A DNA stretch of 64,000 nt from Hymenobacter baengnokdamensis. GTDB lineage: Bacteria > Bacteroidota > Bacteroidia > Cytophagales > Hymenobacteraceae. The stretch spans positions 2,294,001 through 2,358,000 of the forward strand of contig NZ_CP044285.1 of assembly GCF_008728635.1 (NCBI RefSeq). The letters are read 5' to 3'. Numbering within the stretch: the first letter of the stretch is position 1; every line of letters begins with the position of its first letter. The notes below the pieces were generated by a model, which saw only the letters and a list, made by a program, of their open reading frames with translations, was not told where the DNA came from and did not search any database. Shown piece by piece: positions 1-8,259 of this stretch. A program made the translations under genes and the position numbers.

Positions 1-82
1 AATATCTACTATCAGCGAGCCCTGAAGTGTTTATGTGTATGTATGTAGTATAAGGTTATTACTAATTGTCTCTCAAGTGATT

Positions 83-132
83 GCAAAAAGAGCGTCATGC
101 TGAACTTGTCAATTCATGACGCTCTTTTTTGC
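83..132. terminator. Bidirectional rho-independent terminator
   Basis: Arms reading gcaaaaagagcgtcatg and catgacgctcttttttgc form a long near-perfect stem with an A tract on the left and a T tract on the right, so it can stop transcription from both sides. It lies just past the end of the leftward M28 peptidase gene. Confidence 0.8.
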
Positions 133-194
133 CATAAGCGTTCATCTTCAATCAGTGATAACTAGATTGAGTAAGTAGTAAATCCAGCGAATAG

Positions 195-1556
195 CTACCG
201 CCCCACCACCGGCAGCACGGCCGCACTCTCGTGCCCGGCCGCATCAATGCTCACCACGCCAAAAATGTAATTATCCTTGCTGATGGCCAGGTCGGCCGTA
301 GTGCCGCTTACCGGGAAGCGCTGCTGCCACTGCGGGGCGCTGGTTTCGCGGGCCAGCACCACGTAGCCGGCGGGGGCGGGGCCGCCTTGCGGTGCCTGCC
401 AGCGCAGCTCGGTGCGGTTGGTGAGCTTGGCGGTGAGCACTTCCACTTTTTGCGGGGCGGCGGGGGCCAGCGCCAGGCTGGCCAGGGTGGCCAGGTTGAC
501 CTGGGTGGTGCGGCGCAGGTAGCGGAAATCCATGAACTCCGTTTTGTCGCCGTACACGAGGCCGTTTTCGGTGCGCAGGTCCTGGTGCTGATGGTTGAAG
601 TTTTCGTTGGTTTCGGTGAAGCGCACGGCCGCGTAGCCCTGCTGGTTGAAGGGCGTGTGGTCGCCGCCGCGCAGGAAGCGGTCGGGGCGATACTCCAGCA
701 GCACCGAGTAACCGCCGGCGCTCACGTACTGGCGGGCGGCAGTTTGGGCGTAGCGAGCAAGCTGGCGGCTGGGCGCGTCGTTTTCGGAGCTGAGCTGGCG
801 GCGGATGCGCGCCTGCTCGGGCGTTTCGGTGGCCGGCACGCCCTCGCTGAATACGCGCAGGTGCAGCGTATCCGTGATTTCGGGGTCGTAGCCGTGCGAG
901 TTGCCCACGATGTCGTTGTTGAGCATCGCTATCACATTCCAGCCCTCCTTTTTAGCGCGCTTGGCGAGGTGGTCGGAGCCGAGCAGGCCCTGCTCTTCGC
1001 CCTGCACGGCCACGAGGCGGATGGTGCAGGGGAATTTCTGGCCGGCCAGCACGCGGGCTACTTCCATCACGGCGGCCACGCCGCTGGCGTCGTCGTTGGC
1101 GCCGGGTGCGTCGGCGGTGCGGTTCATCACGTCGGTCACGCGCGAGTCGATGTGGCCGCTCATGATAAGCACGCGGGTATCGGTGGGGTCGGTGCCGGGA
1201 ATGGTGGCCAGCACGTTGGCCATGAGCGTGGTTTTATCGACGCGTTTGCCGTCGGCCTTCAGCGTGAAGGTGTCCATCTCGACAGCCATGCGCCCGCCAC
1301 CGGCCTTGCTGTACTTCTTAAACTCGTCGAACACGTACTGGCGGGCCGCGCCGATGCCGCGCGTCTTGCTCTTGGTATCGCTCAGGGTGTGGCGGGTGCC
1401 GAAGCTGACCAGCTTGCGCACGTCGGCTTCGAGGTTTTTACTCGACACCTCATTTACCCAGCGCTGGATGTTGGGGTCGGGGGCAGGCTGGGGGGCGGAG
1501 GGCTGGGCCAGGGCCGCCAAGGGCAGCAGGCAGGGGAGGAGTGGTAGAATTTTCAT
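195..1556 (-). CDS. Secreted M28-family zinc metallopeptidase
   Basis: Predicted exported aminopeptidase-type zinc hydrolase that would trim peptides outside the cytoplasm. The ATG at 1556 is preferred over an upstream TTG because it begins directly with a signal peptide (MKILPLLPCLLPLAALAQ). The M28 di-zinc ligand set is visible in order: SGHIDS near residue 135, GANDDASG near 155, QGEEQGLLGS with the catalytic and metal glutamates, MLNNDIVGN, and DHTPF with the last histidine. About 90 C-terminal residues (from APQKVEVL) look like a fibronectin type III-like beta domain, common in secreted Bacteroidota enzymes. A hairpin separates it from the upstream lipoprotein gene. The family call is firm; the substrate is unknown. 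Confidence 0.9.
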   Translation of the reverse strand: MKILPLLPCLLPLAALAQPSAPQPAPDPNIQRWVNEVSSKNLEADVRKLVSFGTRHTLSDTKSKTRGIGAARQYVFDEFKKYSKAGGGRMAVEMDTFTLKADGKRVDKTTLMANVLATIPGTDPTDTRVLIMSGHIDSRVTDVMNRTADAPGANDDASGVAAVMEVARVLAGQKFPCTIRLVAVQGEEQGLLGSDHLAKRAKKEGWNVIAMLNNDIVGNSHGYDPEITDTLHLRVFSEGVPATETPEQARIRRQLSSENDAPSRQLARYAQTAARQYVSAGGYSVLLEYRPDRFLRGGDHTPFNQQGYAAVRFTETNENFNHQHQDLRTENGLVYGDKTEFMDFRYLRRTTQVNLATLASLALAPAAPQKVEVLTAKLTNRTELRWQAPQGGPAPAGYVVLARETSAPQWQQRFPVSGTTADLAISKDNYIFGVVSIDAAGHESAAVLPVVGR

Positions 1557-1579
1557 AAGGAATCGCAAGAAACGACAAA

Positions 1580-1607
1580 CGCCGCTAGTCGGGCAAGACT
1601 AGCGGCG
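1580..1607 (-). terminator. Terminator hairpin between lipoprotein and M28 genes
   Basis: A perfect 11-bp inverted repeat (cgccgctagtc / gactagcggcg) with a 6-nt loop. On the minus strand it is followed by a T-rich stretch, which fits termination of the lipoprotein transcript just before the peptidase start. Confidence 0.6.
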
Positions 1608-1637
1608 CTCAGGTACATGCCGAAACACGCCAATACG

Positions 1638-2012
1638 CTATAAGTCGAACGTGTAGGAAGTGGTTTGCCCGGCTACTACCTGCACAGTTTTAGCTGTAGA
1701 AGATTGAATAACGAACACATAATTGCCTGGATTTAGCGTGCTGATAATTATTTCAGTCTTCAAGCGGGTATTTGATATGACGATTGGCGGCCGGTCGGAA
1801 GACGAGCCGCTTCGCAATGGGCCGCCACTTCCGGTAAGGATATAAGTACGCCAGCCCTCCTCCGTGAAGAGTGAATAGCCGTAAAATATCGCGTCGTAGG
1901 TATAGGTAATGTGCACATTGCCAGTGGTAGGCGACGGCTCATCCTTTTTGCAGCCGGTAAGAAACAGGGCCGCTACTGCGGGCGCAACAAGGAACAGGCG
2001 GCGAAACGTCAT
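1638..2012 (-). CDS. Small hypothetical lipoprotein
   Basis: A 124-aa protein with a clear type II signal peptide: a basic start (MTFRR), a hydrophobic stretch and the lipobox LTGC at about residues 18-21, followed by KKDEPSP. It should be acylated and membrane-attached. The mature part is beta-rich and Ser/Thr-rich with no recognised catalytic motif. It resembles the many short lipoproteins of Bacteroidota. No function is assigned. It is transcribed leftward, apparently alone, and ends in front of the hairpin at 1580-1607. Confidence 0.75.
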   Translation of the reverse strand: MTFRRLFLVAPAVAALFLTGCKKDEPSPTTGNVHITYTYDAIFYGYSLFTEEGWRTYILTGSGGPLRSGSSSDRPPIVISNTRLKTEIIISTLNPGNYVFVIQSSTAKTVQVVAGQTTSYTFDL

Positions 2013-2095
2013 CGGAAGGCAGAAGTGCTAGAGCATTGAAGTTATGTGGTAAAGCTATCCGCACAATTGCGTAATAATTATGAAGAAATAAATAT

Positions 2096-2830
2096 CTACC
2101 CCATCGTGTGGTACACGGCCTGCACGTCTTCGTCCTCCTCCAGCTTGTCGATGAGCTTCTCGACTTCCTCGGCCTGCTCGTCGTTGAGCGAAACGGTGGT
2201 GTTGGGCACGCGCTGCAAGGTAGCGCTTACAATGTTTACCCCTTTGGTATCCAGGGCTTTCTGCATTTGACCAAAATCGGTAAAAGCCGTTTCGACTACC
2301 ATGTACTTGTGCTCGGCACCGTGCTCATCTTCCTCGGTGGTTTCGTACACGTCTTCGGCCCCGGCGTCGATGAGCTCCAGCTCCAGCTCGTCGCGGTCGA
2401 GCCCTTCGGCGGCCAGCTTAAACACGCCCTTGCGGGTGAAGGTGTAGTCGGAGCTGCCGGCCGTGCCCAGCGCGCCGTTGTTGCGGTTGAAGTACAGGCG
2501 CACGTTACTTACGGTGCGGGTGGGGTTGTCGGTGGCCGTTTCGACCACGATGGCTACGCCGTGCGGGCCGTAGCCTTCATACACCACTTCCTGGTAGTCC
2601 TTCTCGTCCTTGCCGGTGGCGCGCTTCACAGCGGCCTCTACGCGGTCTTTGGGCATGTTCACGCCTTTAGCGTTTTGCATGGCCGTGCGCAGGCGGGCGT
2701 TGGTATCGGGGTTGGGGCCGCCTTCTTTCACGGCCATTACGATTTCCTTGCCGATGCGGGTGAAGTCTTTCGACATCCGGTCCCAGCGCTTCATTTTGCG
2801 GCCTTTCCGGAATTCAAATGCGCGTCCCAT
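2096..2830 (-). CDS. yebC: YebC/PmpR-family regulator / translation factor
   Basis: A member of the YebC/PmpR family, cytoplasmic proteins described as DNA-binding regulators and, for some members, as factors that relieve ribosome stalling. The start was placed at MGRAFEFRKGRK (2830), the usual beginning of the family, instead of five codons upstream. Family features are seen throughout: KMKRWDRMSKDFTRIGKEI, GGPNPDTNARLR, NMPKDRVEAAVKRATG, YEGYGPHGVA, and FNRNNGALGTAGS in the middle domain. The tail is acidic (KLEEDEDVQAVYHTMG). At 244 aa it matches the family length. It stands alone on the minus strand. Confidence 0.95.
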   Translation of the reverse strand: MGRAFEFRKGRKMKRWDRMSKDFTRIGKEIVMAVKEGGPNPDTNARLRTAMQNAKGVNMPKDRVEAAVKRATGKDEKDYQEVVYEGYGPHGVAIVVETATDNPTRTVSNVRLYFNRNNGALGTAGSSDYTFTRKGVFKLAAEGLDRDELELELIDAGAEDVYETTEEDEHGAEHKYMVVETAFTDFGQMQKALDTKGVNIVSATLQRVPNTTVSLNDEQAEEVEKLIDKLEEDEDVQAVYHTMG

Positions 2831-3013
2831 CTTTTCAATTATCAATTAACAGTGAGCAATGAGCAATTAAGGCGGCGGGGTGGGAGGAGCGGCCCGAATG
2901 CGGGCGCAAGTTAGCAAGGTTGGGGCGGGGGCGGCAAGCCGAGCCGGCAGGGGCAGCCAGGTGCACCAAAACTTCAGATTTTCTGCTACCTTGTGCGCCT
3001 AACGCTAGGTAGT

Positions 3014-5245
3014 ATGGGTCAACTCATTACTTGGAAACGGCTGGCGCTGGCGCTGGTCTTTTGTGGGGAAATATGGGCCGGAAAAGCCCTCGCTGGTGGC
3101 CGGCCTGGTCCGCAGGCCGAAGTCGATAGTCTGCGCCGCCGCGCGGCCGTTGAGCCCGCCGACACCAGCCATGCCCAAACGCTCAACGAGCTGGGTTTCG
3201 ACCTGGCTCAGCTGGGGCGCTACGCCGAGGCGCGCGCCACCCTGCGGCGCGCCCAGCACCTGAGTGAGCAGCTGCATTTTGCCACCGGGCAGGTGCGGGC
3301 ACTTAGCGCGCTGGGCGTGAGCTACCAGAACGAGGGGAATTTTCCGCGGGCGCGGGTGCTGCTCGACTCGGCCATTGCGCTGGGGCATCGGCTGCACGAA
3401 ACGCGTAAAATGGGCTCGGCGCTGCTCAACCGCGCCCGCCTCTGCAATGCCCAGGACGACTACGCCTGCGCGCTGGAATCGGTGCAGGCAGCCCGGCGTT
3501 TTTTTGAGGCGCGCGGCGACTGGCCACGCACGGCGCAGGCGCTGAATGGTTTGGGTTCCATATATAGTAATCGGGGTGATTATCCGCGCGCCGTGGCAGT
3601 GCTGTTTGAGGCCGTGCAGCTGGCCCGCCAGCACCACGACGCCCAAACCGAAGTGAACGCGCTGGGCAATATCGGCAACGTTTATCTAAAGCAGAAAGAG
3701 TATGCGCAGGCGCTGCGGGCCTACCAGCAGCTACTGCCGCGCCTCGACGCGGTGCCCGATTTTCGGGGCAGGCCCGAGGCGTATCACGACCTGGCCATTG
3801 TGCTAAGCCACTTGCACCGGCCGGAAGCCGAAAGCTATTTTAAGAAAGCGATAGCGGGCTTCGAGCAGCTGAAAGAGCCCGCCGATGTGGGCCAGGTGCT
3901 GGGCAGCTACGCTAATTACCTGCTCGATGCCGGCCGCCGGTCCGAGGCAATTGCCACGTATACCCAGGCTCTGGCGCTGCTGCGGGCCGCCGCCGACAAC
4001 AGTAGTATTGCCGCCACGCTGGCGGGCCTGGCCAGCGCTTACCAGCAGAATGGACAGCCGGCCCTGGCGGCCACCCACGCCCGCGAGGCACTGGCGCTGG
4101 CCCGGCGCATCCACGACCTGCCCGATGCCCAGAGCGCCGCCGCGCTGCTGGCTACCCTGGCCAAGGCCAGCGGCGACTACCGCCAGGCCCTGGCCTACAC
4201 CGAGCAAGCCCAGGCCGCCAACGACTCGCTCTTCAGCCAGGCCAAGGCCGAGCAGATTGGCCGCTTGCAGGGCGATTTTCAGCTTAGCCAGGAGCGGGAG
4301 CGCCGGCAGGCGCTGGCGCGCACCAGTGCGGCCCAGGCCGAAACCCTGCGCCTGCGCCAGCGCCAGGTGCGGGGCCTGATAGCCGGCCTGGTGGCCGTAG
4401 CGCTGGGCGGGCTGGCCCTTACGTGGCTGGCCTGGCAGCTGCGGCGGCGCAACCGCCTGGTGGAGAAGCAGCGCGCCGAGCTAACCGAGCTGAACGCGAC
4501 TAAAGACCGCCTGTTCTCTATTATCGGCCACGATTTGCGAGCCCCGCTGCACTCGCTGCACACGTTTGTCGAGCTGCTGAGCGGCCCGCCGCTGCCGCCC
4601 GAGCGCCTGCGCCAGTACACCCAGCACCTTACCCAAACCCTCGACCAAACGTTGGTTTTGCTCGAAAACCTGTTGGGCTGGGCCGCGCTGCAAATGCGCG
4701 TAGCTGGCCCCGTGCGCACCGAGCCGCTGTCGCTGGCTGCTGCTGTAGAGGATGCCGTGAGTCTGCTCGGCCCCACGGCCGAGGCGGCTGGCCTCACGCT
4801 GCGCAACACCCTGGGAGGCAGCGAGTGGGTGCTGGCCGACCCGGCCGCCGTGCGTATCGTGCTGCGCAACCTGCTCGGCAACGCGCTCAAATTTGCGCCC
4901 GGCGGCCGCGTAACGATAGCCGCTGAGCGCCAAGGCAGCCGCTGGCAGCTCGCCGTGGCCGACACCGGCCAGGGGCTGGCCGAGCCTACCCCACGCCAGC
5001 CGCTGGCGCCCGCTAGCCTGCCCCGCCGCTCGGGCTCAGCCCCAGGCCGGGCCCCCAGCGCCGGGCTGGGGCTGGTACTAAGCCACGACTACGCTCATCG
5101 CAGCGGGGGTGAGCTGGAAGTGGAAAGTGCCGGACCCGGTAAGGGCACTACCTTTTACCTGCGGCTGCCAGCTGCCCCGGAAGCAGCCGTATCGGCTGAT
5201 GGGCCGGTGCTCGCGCGAAATGCCGTAGTAGATGCCGGCCGCTAG
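3014..5245 (+). CDS. TPR-containing sensor histidine kinase
   Basis: Membrane histidine kinase of 743 aa. The ATG at 3014 is chosen over a GTG seven codons upstream. Order: signal peptide or N-terminal anchor (residues about 1-30), roughly ten TPR-like helical pairs (about 40-430; e.g. ALNGLGSIYSNRGDYPRAV), a transmembrane helix (GLIAGLVAVALGGLALTWLA), a coiled linker, a HisKA H-box (IIGHDLRAPLHSL) and a HATPase domain with an N-box (LRNLLGNALKFAPGG) and VADTGQG and GLGLVLSH glycine boxes. A Pro/Ser-rich insert lies between the two G boxes. It faces the LytTR regulator and their stop codons overlap, so the pair is a likely two-component system despite being on opposite strands. The signal is unknown. 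Confidence 0.9.
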   Translation: MGQLITWKRLALALVFCGEIWAGKALAGGRPGPQAEVDSLRRRAAVEPADTSHAQTLNELGFDLAQLGRYAEARATLRRAQHLSEQLHFATGQVRALSALGVSYQNEGNFPRARVLLDSAIALGHRLHETRKMGSALLNRARLCNAQDDYACALESVQAARRFFEARGDWPRTAQALNGLGSIYSNRGDYPRAVAVLFEAVQLARQHHDAQTEVNALGNIGNVYLKQKEYAQALRAYQQLLPRLDAVPDFRGRPEAYHDLAIVLSHLHRPEAESYFKKAIAGFEQLKEPADVGQVLGSYANYLLDAGRRSEAIATYTQALALLRAAADNSSIAATLAGLASAYQQNGQPALAATHAREALALARRIHDLPDAQSAAALLATLAKASGDYRQALAYTEQAQAANDSLFSQAKAEQIGRLQGDFQLSQERERRQALARTSAAQAETLRLRQRQVRGLIAGLVAVALGGLALTWLAWQLRRRNRLVEKQRAELTELNATKDRLFSIIGHDLRAPLHSLHTFVELLSGPPLPPERLRQYTQHLTQTLDQTLVLLENLLGWAALQMRVAGPVRTEPLSLAAAVEDAVSLLGPTAEAAGLTLRNTLGGSEWVLADPAAVRIVLRNLLGNALKFAPGGRVTIAAERQGSRWQLAVADTGQGLAEPTPRQPLAPASLPRRSGSAPGRAPSAGLGLVLSHDYAHRSGGELEVESAGPGKGTTFYLRLPAAPEAAVSADGPVLARNAVVDAGR

Positions 5246-6009
5246 CGCCCGCTGCCGGGGTGGCGGCTTACCAGGCGCTGCTGCACCACCTGGGCCAGCA
5301 CGCCCTCGCGGAAACTCTGGCCCAGAGGCACGGTAAGAGTGGGACCGAGTCGGACCTCATCGGCCGTAACAGCGTTGATATGGGTCGCGTTTACCAAAAA
5401 TGAGCGGTGGGTGCGCAGAAAGCAGTGAGCCGGCAGCTGCTCTTCGAAATGCTTGAGGCTGACCAGCGTAACGTGCACGGCCCCGCTGAGCAGGTGCACC
5501 TTTACAAAGTCGCCCATGGCCTCGGCATAGGCCACCTCCGCGCAGCGCAGCCGCAGAAACTGCTGCTCGGTGCGAATAAAAAAGGTGTCGTCGGCTGGGG
5601 GCGCAGCTTCGGCCCACGACTGCCCCGCGTGCAGCCGTAAGGCCTTGTCGATGGCGCGCAGAAAGCGCGGAAACGTCAGCGGCTTTACCAAAAAATCGAC
5701 TGCGTCCAGCTCGTAGGTGGGCAGCGCGTATTCGGGGTGCGAAGTAAGAAATAGTACCAGCGGCGGCTGGCGCAGGCTGCGCACCAGCTCCAGGCCGCTG
5801 AGGCCGGGTAGCTCGATGTCGCTGATTAATAAGTCGATGGGCGTGCGGTTGAGAAACTCGAAGGCCGCCATCGGTTGGGCGAAGGTGCCGTGCAGAGCCA
5901 GGGCTGGGACGCGGCCCACGTAGCTGGCTACCAGGTCGCAGCTCAGCGGGTCGTCGTCGAGCACCGCGCAGCGGAGAGAGGAGGCTGGTGGAGAGCTGGC
6001 AGGTAGCAT
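5242..6009 (-). CDS. LytTR-family response regulator
   Basis: A 255-aa DNA-binding response regulator. The start is placed at MLPASSPP (6009), directly before the receiver domain; the longer upstream reading lacks family similarity. The receiver has the acidic pocket LDDD, phospho-acceptor D in LLISDIELPG, a T/S position in LFLTSHPEYA and K in FLVKPLTF. The C-terminal LytTR domain starts near TEQQFLRLRCAEVAYAEA and contains FLRTHRSFLVN. Its stop codon shares the bases CTAG with the stop of the facing histidine kinase. That convergent 4-bp overlap supports a functional pair but also implies antisense transcription at the 3' ends. Confidence 0.9.
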   Translation of the reverse strand: MLPASSPPASSLRCAVLDDDPLSCDLVASYVGRVPALALHGTFAQPMAAFEFLNRTPIDLLISDIELPGLSGLELVRSLRQPPLVLFLTSHPEYALPTYELDAVDFLVKPLTFPRFLRAIDKALRLHAGQSWAEAAPPADDTFFIRTEQQFLRLRCAEVAYAEAMGDFVKVHLLSGAVHVTLVSLKHFEEQLPAHCFLRTHRSFLVNATHINAVTADEVRLGPTLTVPLGQSFREGVLAQVVQQRLVSRHPGSGR

Positions 6010-6282
6010 GTGAAAGCAGAAAGTAAGTTTCCGGGGCCGCCCAACTCCTTGACCAAAAGCAAACAAGGCAGCCAGCGCCCGGGCAAGGTACACTGCGCCC
6101 GCCGCTCCTCAAGCACCAGCCGTGGTATTGGCCGACGCCAGCGCCGCTTCATCGACTTTTAGCCCCGGTTGCCCTACTTTCTTCCCGGCGGGGCACCCCG
6201 AAAGCTACTTTTATCCGCAAGCCACCCGGCACCCTGTCGGGCCGGCGCATTCCTCACTTTCACCCTTTTAGCCCTCCGCTTT

Positions 6283-6834
6283 ATGTATACGCTTACGCTG
6301 AACACGCTGCGGCTAACCTTGCTGCTATGCCTTACCGGTGCCCTGAGCGCCGCTGCCCAATGCCGCGACCCCTGGATTGGGCAGATTTACCAGCAGCTGT
6401 ACAATCGCAAGCCGGTGGGGCAGGGTGAGACGGGCGAGTGCAACATTCATCTGTACAATAATGGCACCTGGGGCAGCCGCGATGAGTTGATGGGCTACAT
6501 CAAGCAGCTGCAACAAAGCGGCTTACGCATTGGCGTGGCCCCGCTGGGCAATAATACAGTAATGGTCGTGGCCCAGGGCAGCCAGGTTTTTGCTGTGTCG
6601 CTGCTCGATGCGGGCGGCAATCTGGTGGCGGCGGGTGGTGGCAACCTCGTAGCCGCCGGTGGTGGTAATCTCGTAGCCGCGGGCGGCGGCAATATCGTGG
6701 CGGCGGGCGGCGGCAACCTCACCGGCCTCAATGCCAACACGCCGGGCTTCAGCTTTGGAAGCAACTACGGCACCTTGTCGGCTGGGCAGCGCCGCGTGGC
6801 CACCAGCGGCAAAGGGGCGCTGGTAGTGCGCTAA
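6283..6834 (+). CDS. Secreted protein with GGGNLVAA tandem repeats
   Basis: A 183-aa exported protein. The ATG at 6283 begins a signal peptide (MYTLTLNTLRLTLLLCLTGALSA, cleavage near SAAAQ). An N-terminal part with two cysteines (AQCRDPW and GECNIHL) is followed, at about residues 111-142, by four 8-residue GGN(L/I)VAAG repeats and a partial fifth. The C-terminus has GFSFGSNYGTLSAGQRRVATS. Repeats of this Gly/Asn/Val type could form a stacked beta structure or act as a flexible linker; that is inference. The protein family is not recognised. It appears monocistronic, with a 450-bp AT-rich stretch downstream. Confidence 0.75.
   Translation: MYTLTLNTLRLTLLLCLTGALSAAAQCRDPWIGQIYQQLYNRKPVGQGETGECNIHLYNNGTWGSRDELMGYIKQLQQSGLRIGVAPLGNNTVMVVAQGSQVFAVSLLDAGGNLVAAGGGNLVAAGGGNLVAAGGGNIVAAGGGNLTGLNANTPGFSFGSNYGTLSAGQRRVATSGKGALVVR
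6613..6708 (+). repeat. Four 24-bp in-frame tandem repeats
   Basis: Four consecutive 24-bp units encode GGNLVAAG, GGNLVAAG, GGNLVAAG and GGNIVAAG. Codon choice differs between units (ggcggc/ggtggt, ctggtg/ctcgta), so the peptide is better conserved than the DNA. This suggests selection on the protein and not a recent replication slip. Confidence 0.85.
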
Positions 6835-7431
6835 GGCAGTAGTTAATAAGCTGATTTAGTAGTGGATGGTATCGCCTGGCACAGCTAGCTGCCGCTTACC
6901 AGCGCAAGTGCTATTTGCTGAGCACCGAAAATTACGGTAAAGCACTCCTTGTCTTTTTACATCTTACCCTTTCCAAGTACTTATAAACGGATTAATTAAT
7001 CTTAATTAATATTAATAATATAAATATTTTCACTTCGTAATATCTACTGACTGTCCTGATTTTATAGAACCAGGCCTGGCAAAATAGCGCCGAAATACAT
7101 GCGCGAAAAGCAGCATGCGGAACAGATAGCCATGGCGGAATCCGGGTCGGTGTACGGGTTTTGTTCTTGCATTCGCCTCACGAGCCTCCTTTGGAGCTGG
7201 CTCCTACGCCGCTTGATGCGCGGAATGAAAAGGAGAGGGGAGTCAATCTGGCAAAATGTGTACACTGACCACGAATCCGCGCAAATCGATTCATTGTCGT
7301 TGCAAGCCGCAGCTTATATGTCTTTTCCATCCGGCAGGCTGGCCTCGGCCCGCCAGTGCAGACCCTGCCCAACTATCGAGCCTGCGGCAGCAGGCCGCCT
7401 GTTTCTTTTCAACTTCTTTCCAAAAAATAGT
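6835..7431. other. Intergenic region with AT-rich core
   Basis: About 600 bp without a convincing gene. Positions 6985-7030 are strikingly AT-rich (runs of attaatta), unlike the surrounding GC-rich DNA, and probably hold the promoter region for the downstream lipoprotein. Possible short readings across 7099-7431 have no start signal or family similarity and are not called. Confidence 0.5.
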
Positions 7432-8217
7432 ATGAAAAATGCGTTGCGCTTCCTCAAACTAAGCTTGTTGACCTGGGGCGTGCTGCTAAGCACGGCCCTG
7501 GCAGTGGGAGCCTGCTCATCGAGCAGCGGCAAAGACACCAGCGCGGCCGGCCTGCTTCCCGGCAGCACGGCCGGCGGCAAGCCAGTAGGGCTATTTTTCT
7601 TCGTCAGCTCGTCCGATTTCAACAACCAGCACACGTACTACTTCACGCCGGCCGGGCAGGTATACGTTGACCCTACTGATTTTTCGGCTGCGGCGCTGGC
7701 GGCAGTGGGTCCTGGCCAGCACGGCACCTACGCGGTAACCGGCCAGCAGATGACCATCAAGTGGGCCAATGGCACCACCAAAACCGGCCACTACCACGCC
7801 GACCCGTCGGGCTTTAGCTGCGAGGGCTCGTTTATGTGCGTGGCCCCCCTGGCCAACCCGCGGCAGCTGGTTGGCACCTTCGAGGGCCATAACGCGGCCG
7901 TGACTGTCGATGCCAACTCGCTCGCGGCGTTCCGCACGCTTGTGCTCAAACCCGACGGCACTTTCACCCGCGACAGCTACGCGGCCTCGCATTCGGAGTC
8001 GCACCACGCCGATAACAGCAGCTTCAACACCGATGCCGCCTCAACGGGGGCTCAGCAGGCGGGCCATTGGAAGCTCGACGGCTGGTACCTGACCCTGACC
8101 GATGCCCAGGGCACCGCGCGCGGGGTAGCCTTCCGCACCGACTGGGATGAGAAAACCGACCAGACGAAGATTTTTCGCTTCAACGGCACCTCCTACAAAA
8201 ATACCGGCCTGCGCTAA
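7432..8217 (+). CDS. Lipoprotein, first member of a tandem beta-rich family
   Basis: A 261-aa lipoprotein. The ATG at 7432 is followed by a type II signal peptide ending in the lipobox VGAC and a Ser-rich linker. The body has GKPVGLFFFV, YYFTPAGQVY, a TVTGQQMTIKWANG-like strand pair and RQLVGTFEG, and a C-terminus AQGTARGVAF. The same blocks recur in the next gene (8260-9255), so the two are tandem paralogues. The pattern (large residues alternating with Gly/Thr turns) suggests an all-beta, lipocalin-like fold, which is inference. It lies at the head of a run of short co-oriented genes. No catalytic motif is seen. Confidence 0.75.
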   Translation: MKNALRFLKLSLLTWGVLLSTALAVGACSSSSGKDTSAAGLLPGSTAGGKPVGLFFFVSSSDFNNQHTYYFTPAGQVYVDPTDFSAAALAAVGPGQHGTYAVTGQQMTIKWANGTTKTGHYHADPSGFSCEGSFMCVAPLANPRQLVGTFEGHNAAVTVDANSLAAFRTLVLKPDGTFTRDSYAASHSESHHADNSSFNTDAASTGAQQAGHWKLDGWYLTLTDAQGTARGVAFRTDWDEKTDQTKIFRFNGTSYKNTGLR

Positions 8218-8259
8218 GGCTTGCGTAGCGGCCGGCTTCTACCTCTAAAAGCTACAACT

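Noticed and set aside
231..1547. 438-codon open frame on the plus strand opposite the M28 peptidase
   Set aside because: It is a GC-rich antisense shadow; its His/Ala/Val/Gly-rich translation matches no family, whereas the minus-strand gene has all M28 motifs.
7099..7431. Upstream extension of the lipoprotein reading frame
   Set aside because: The type II signal peptide begins at 7432; the upstream residues have no start signal or similarity.
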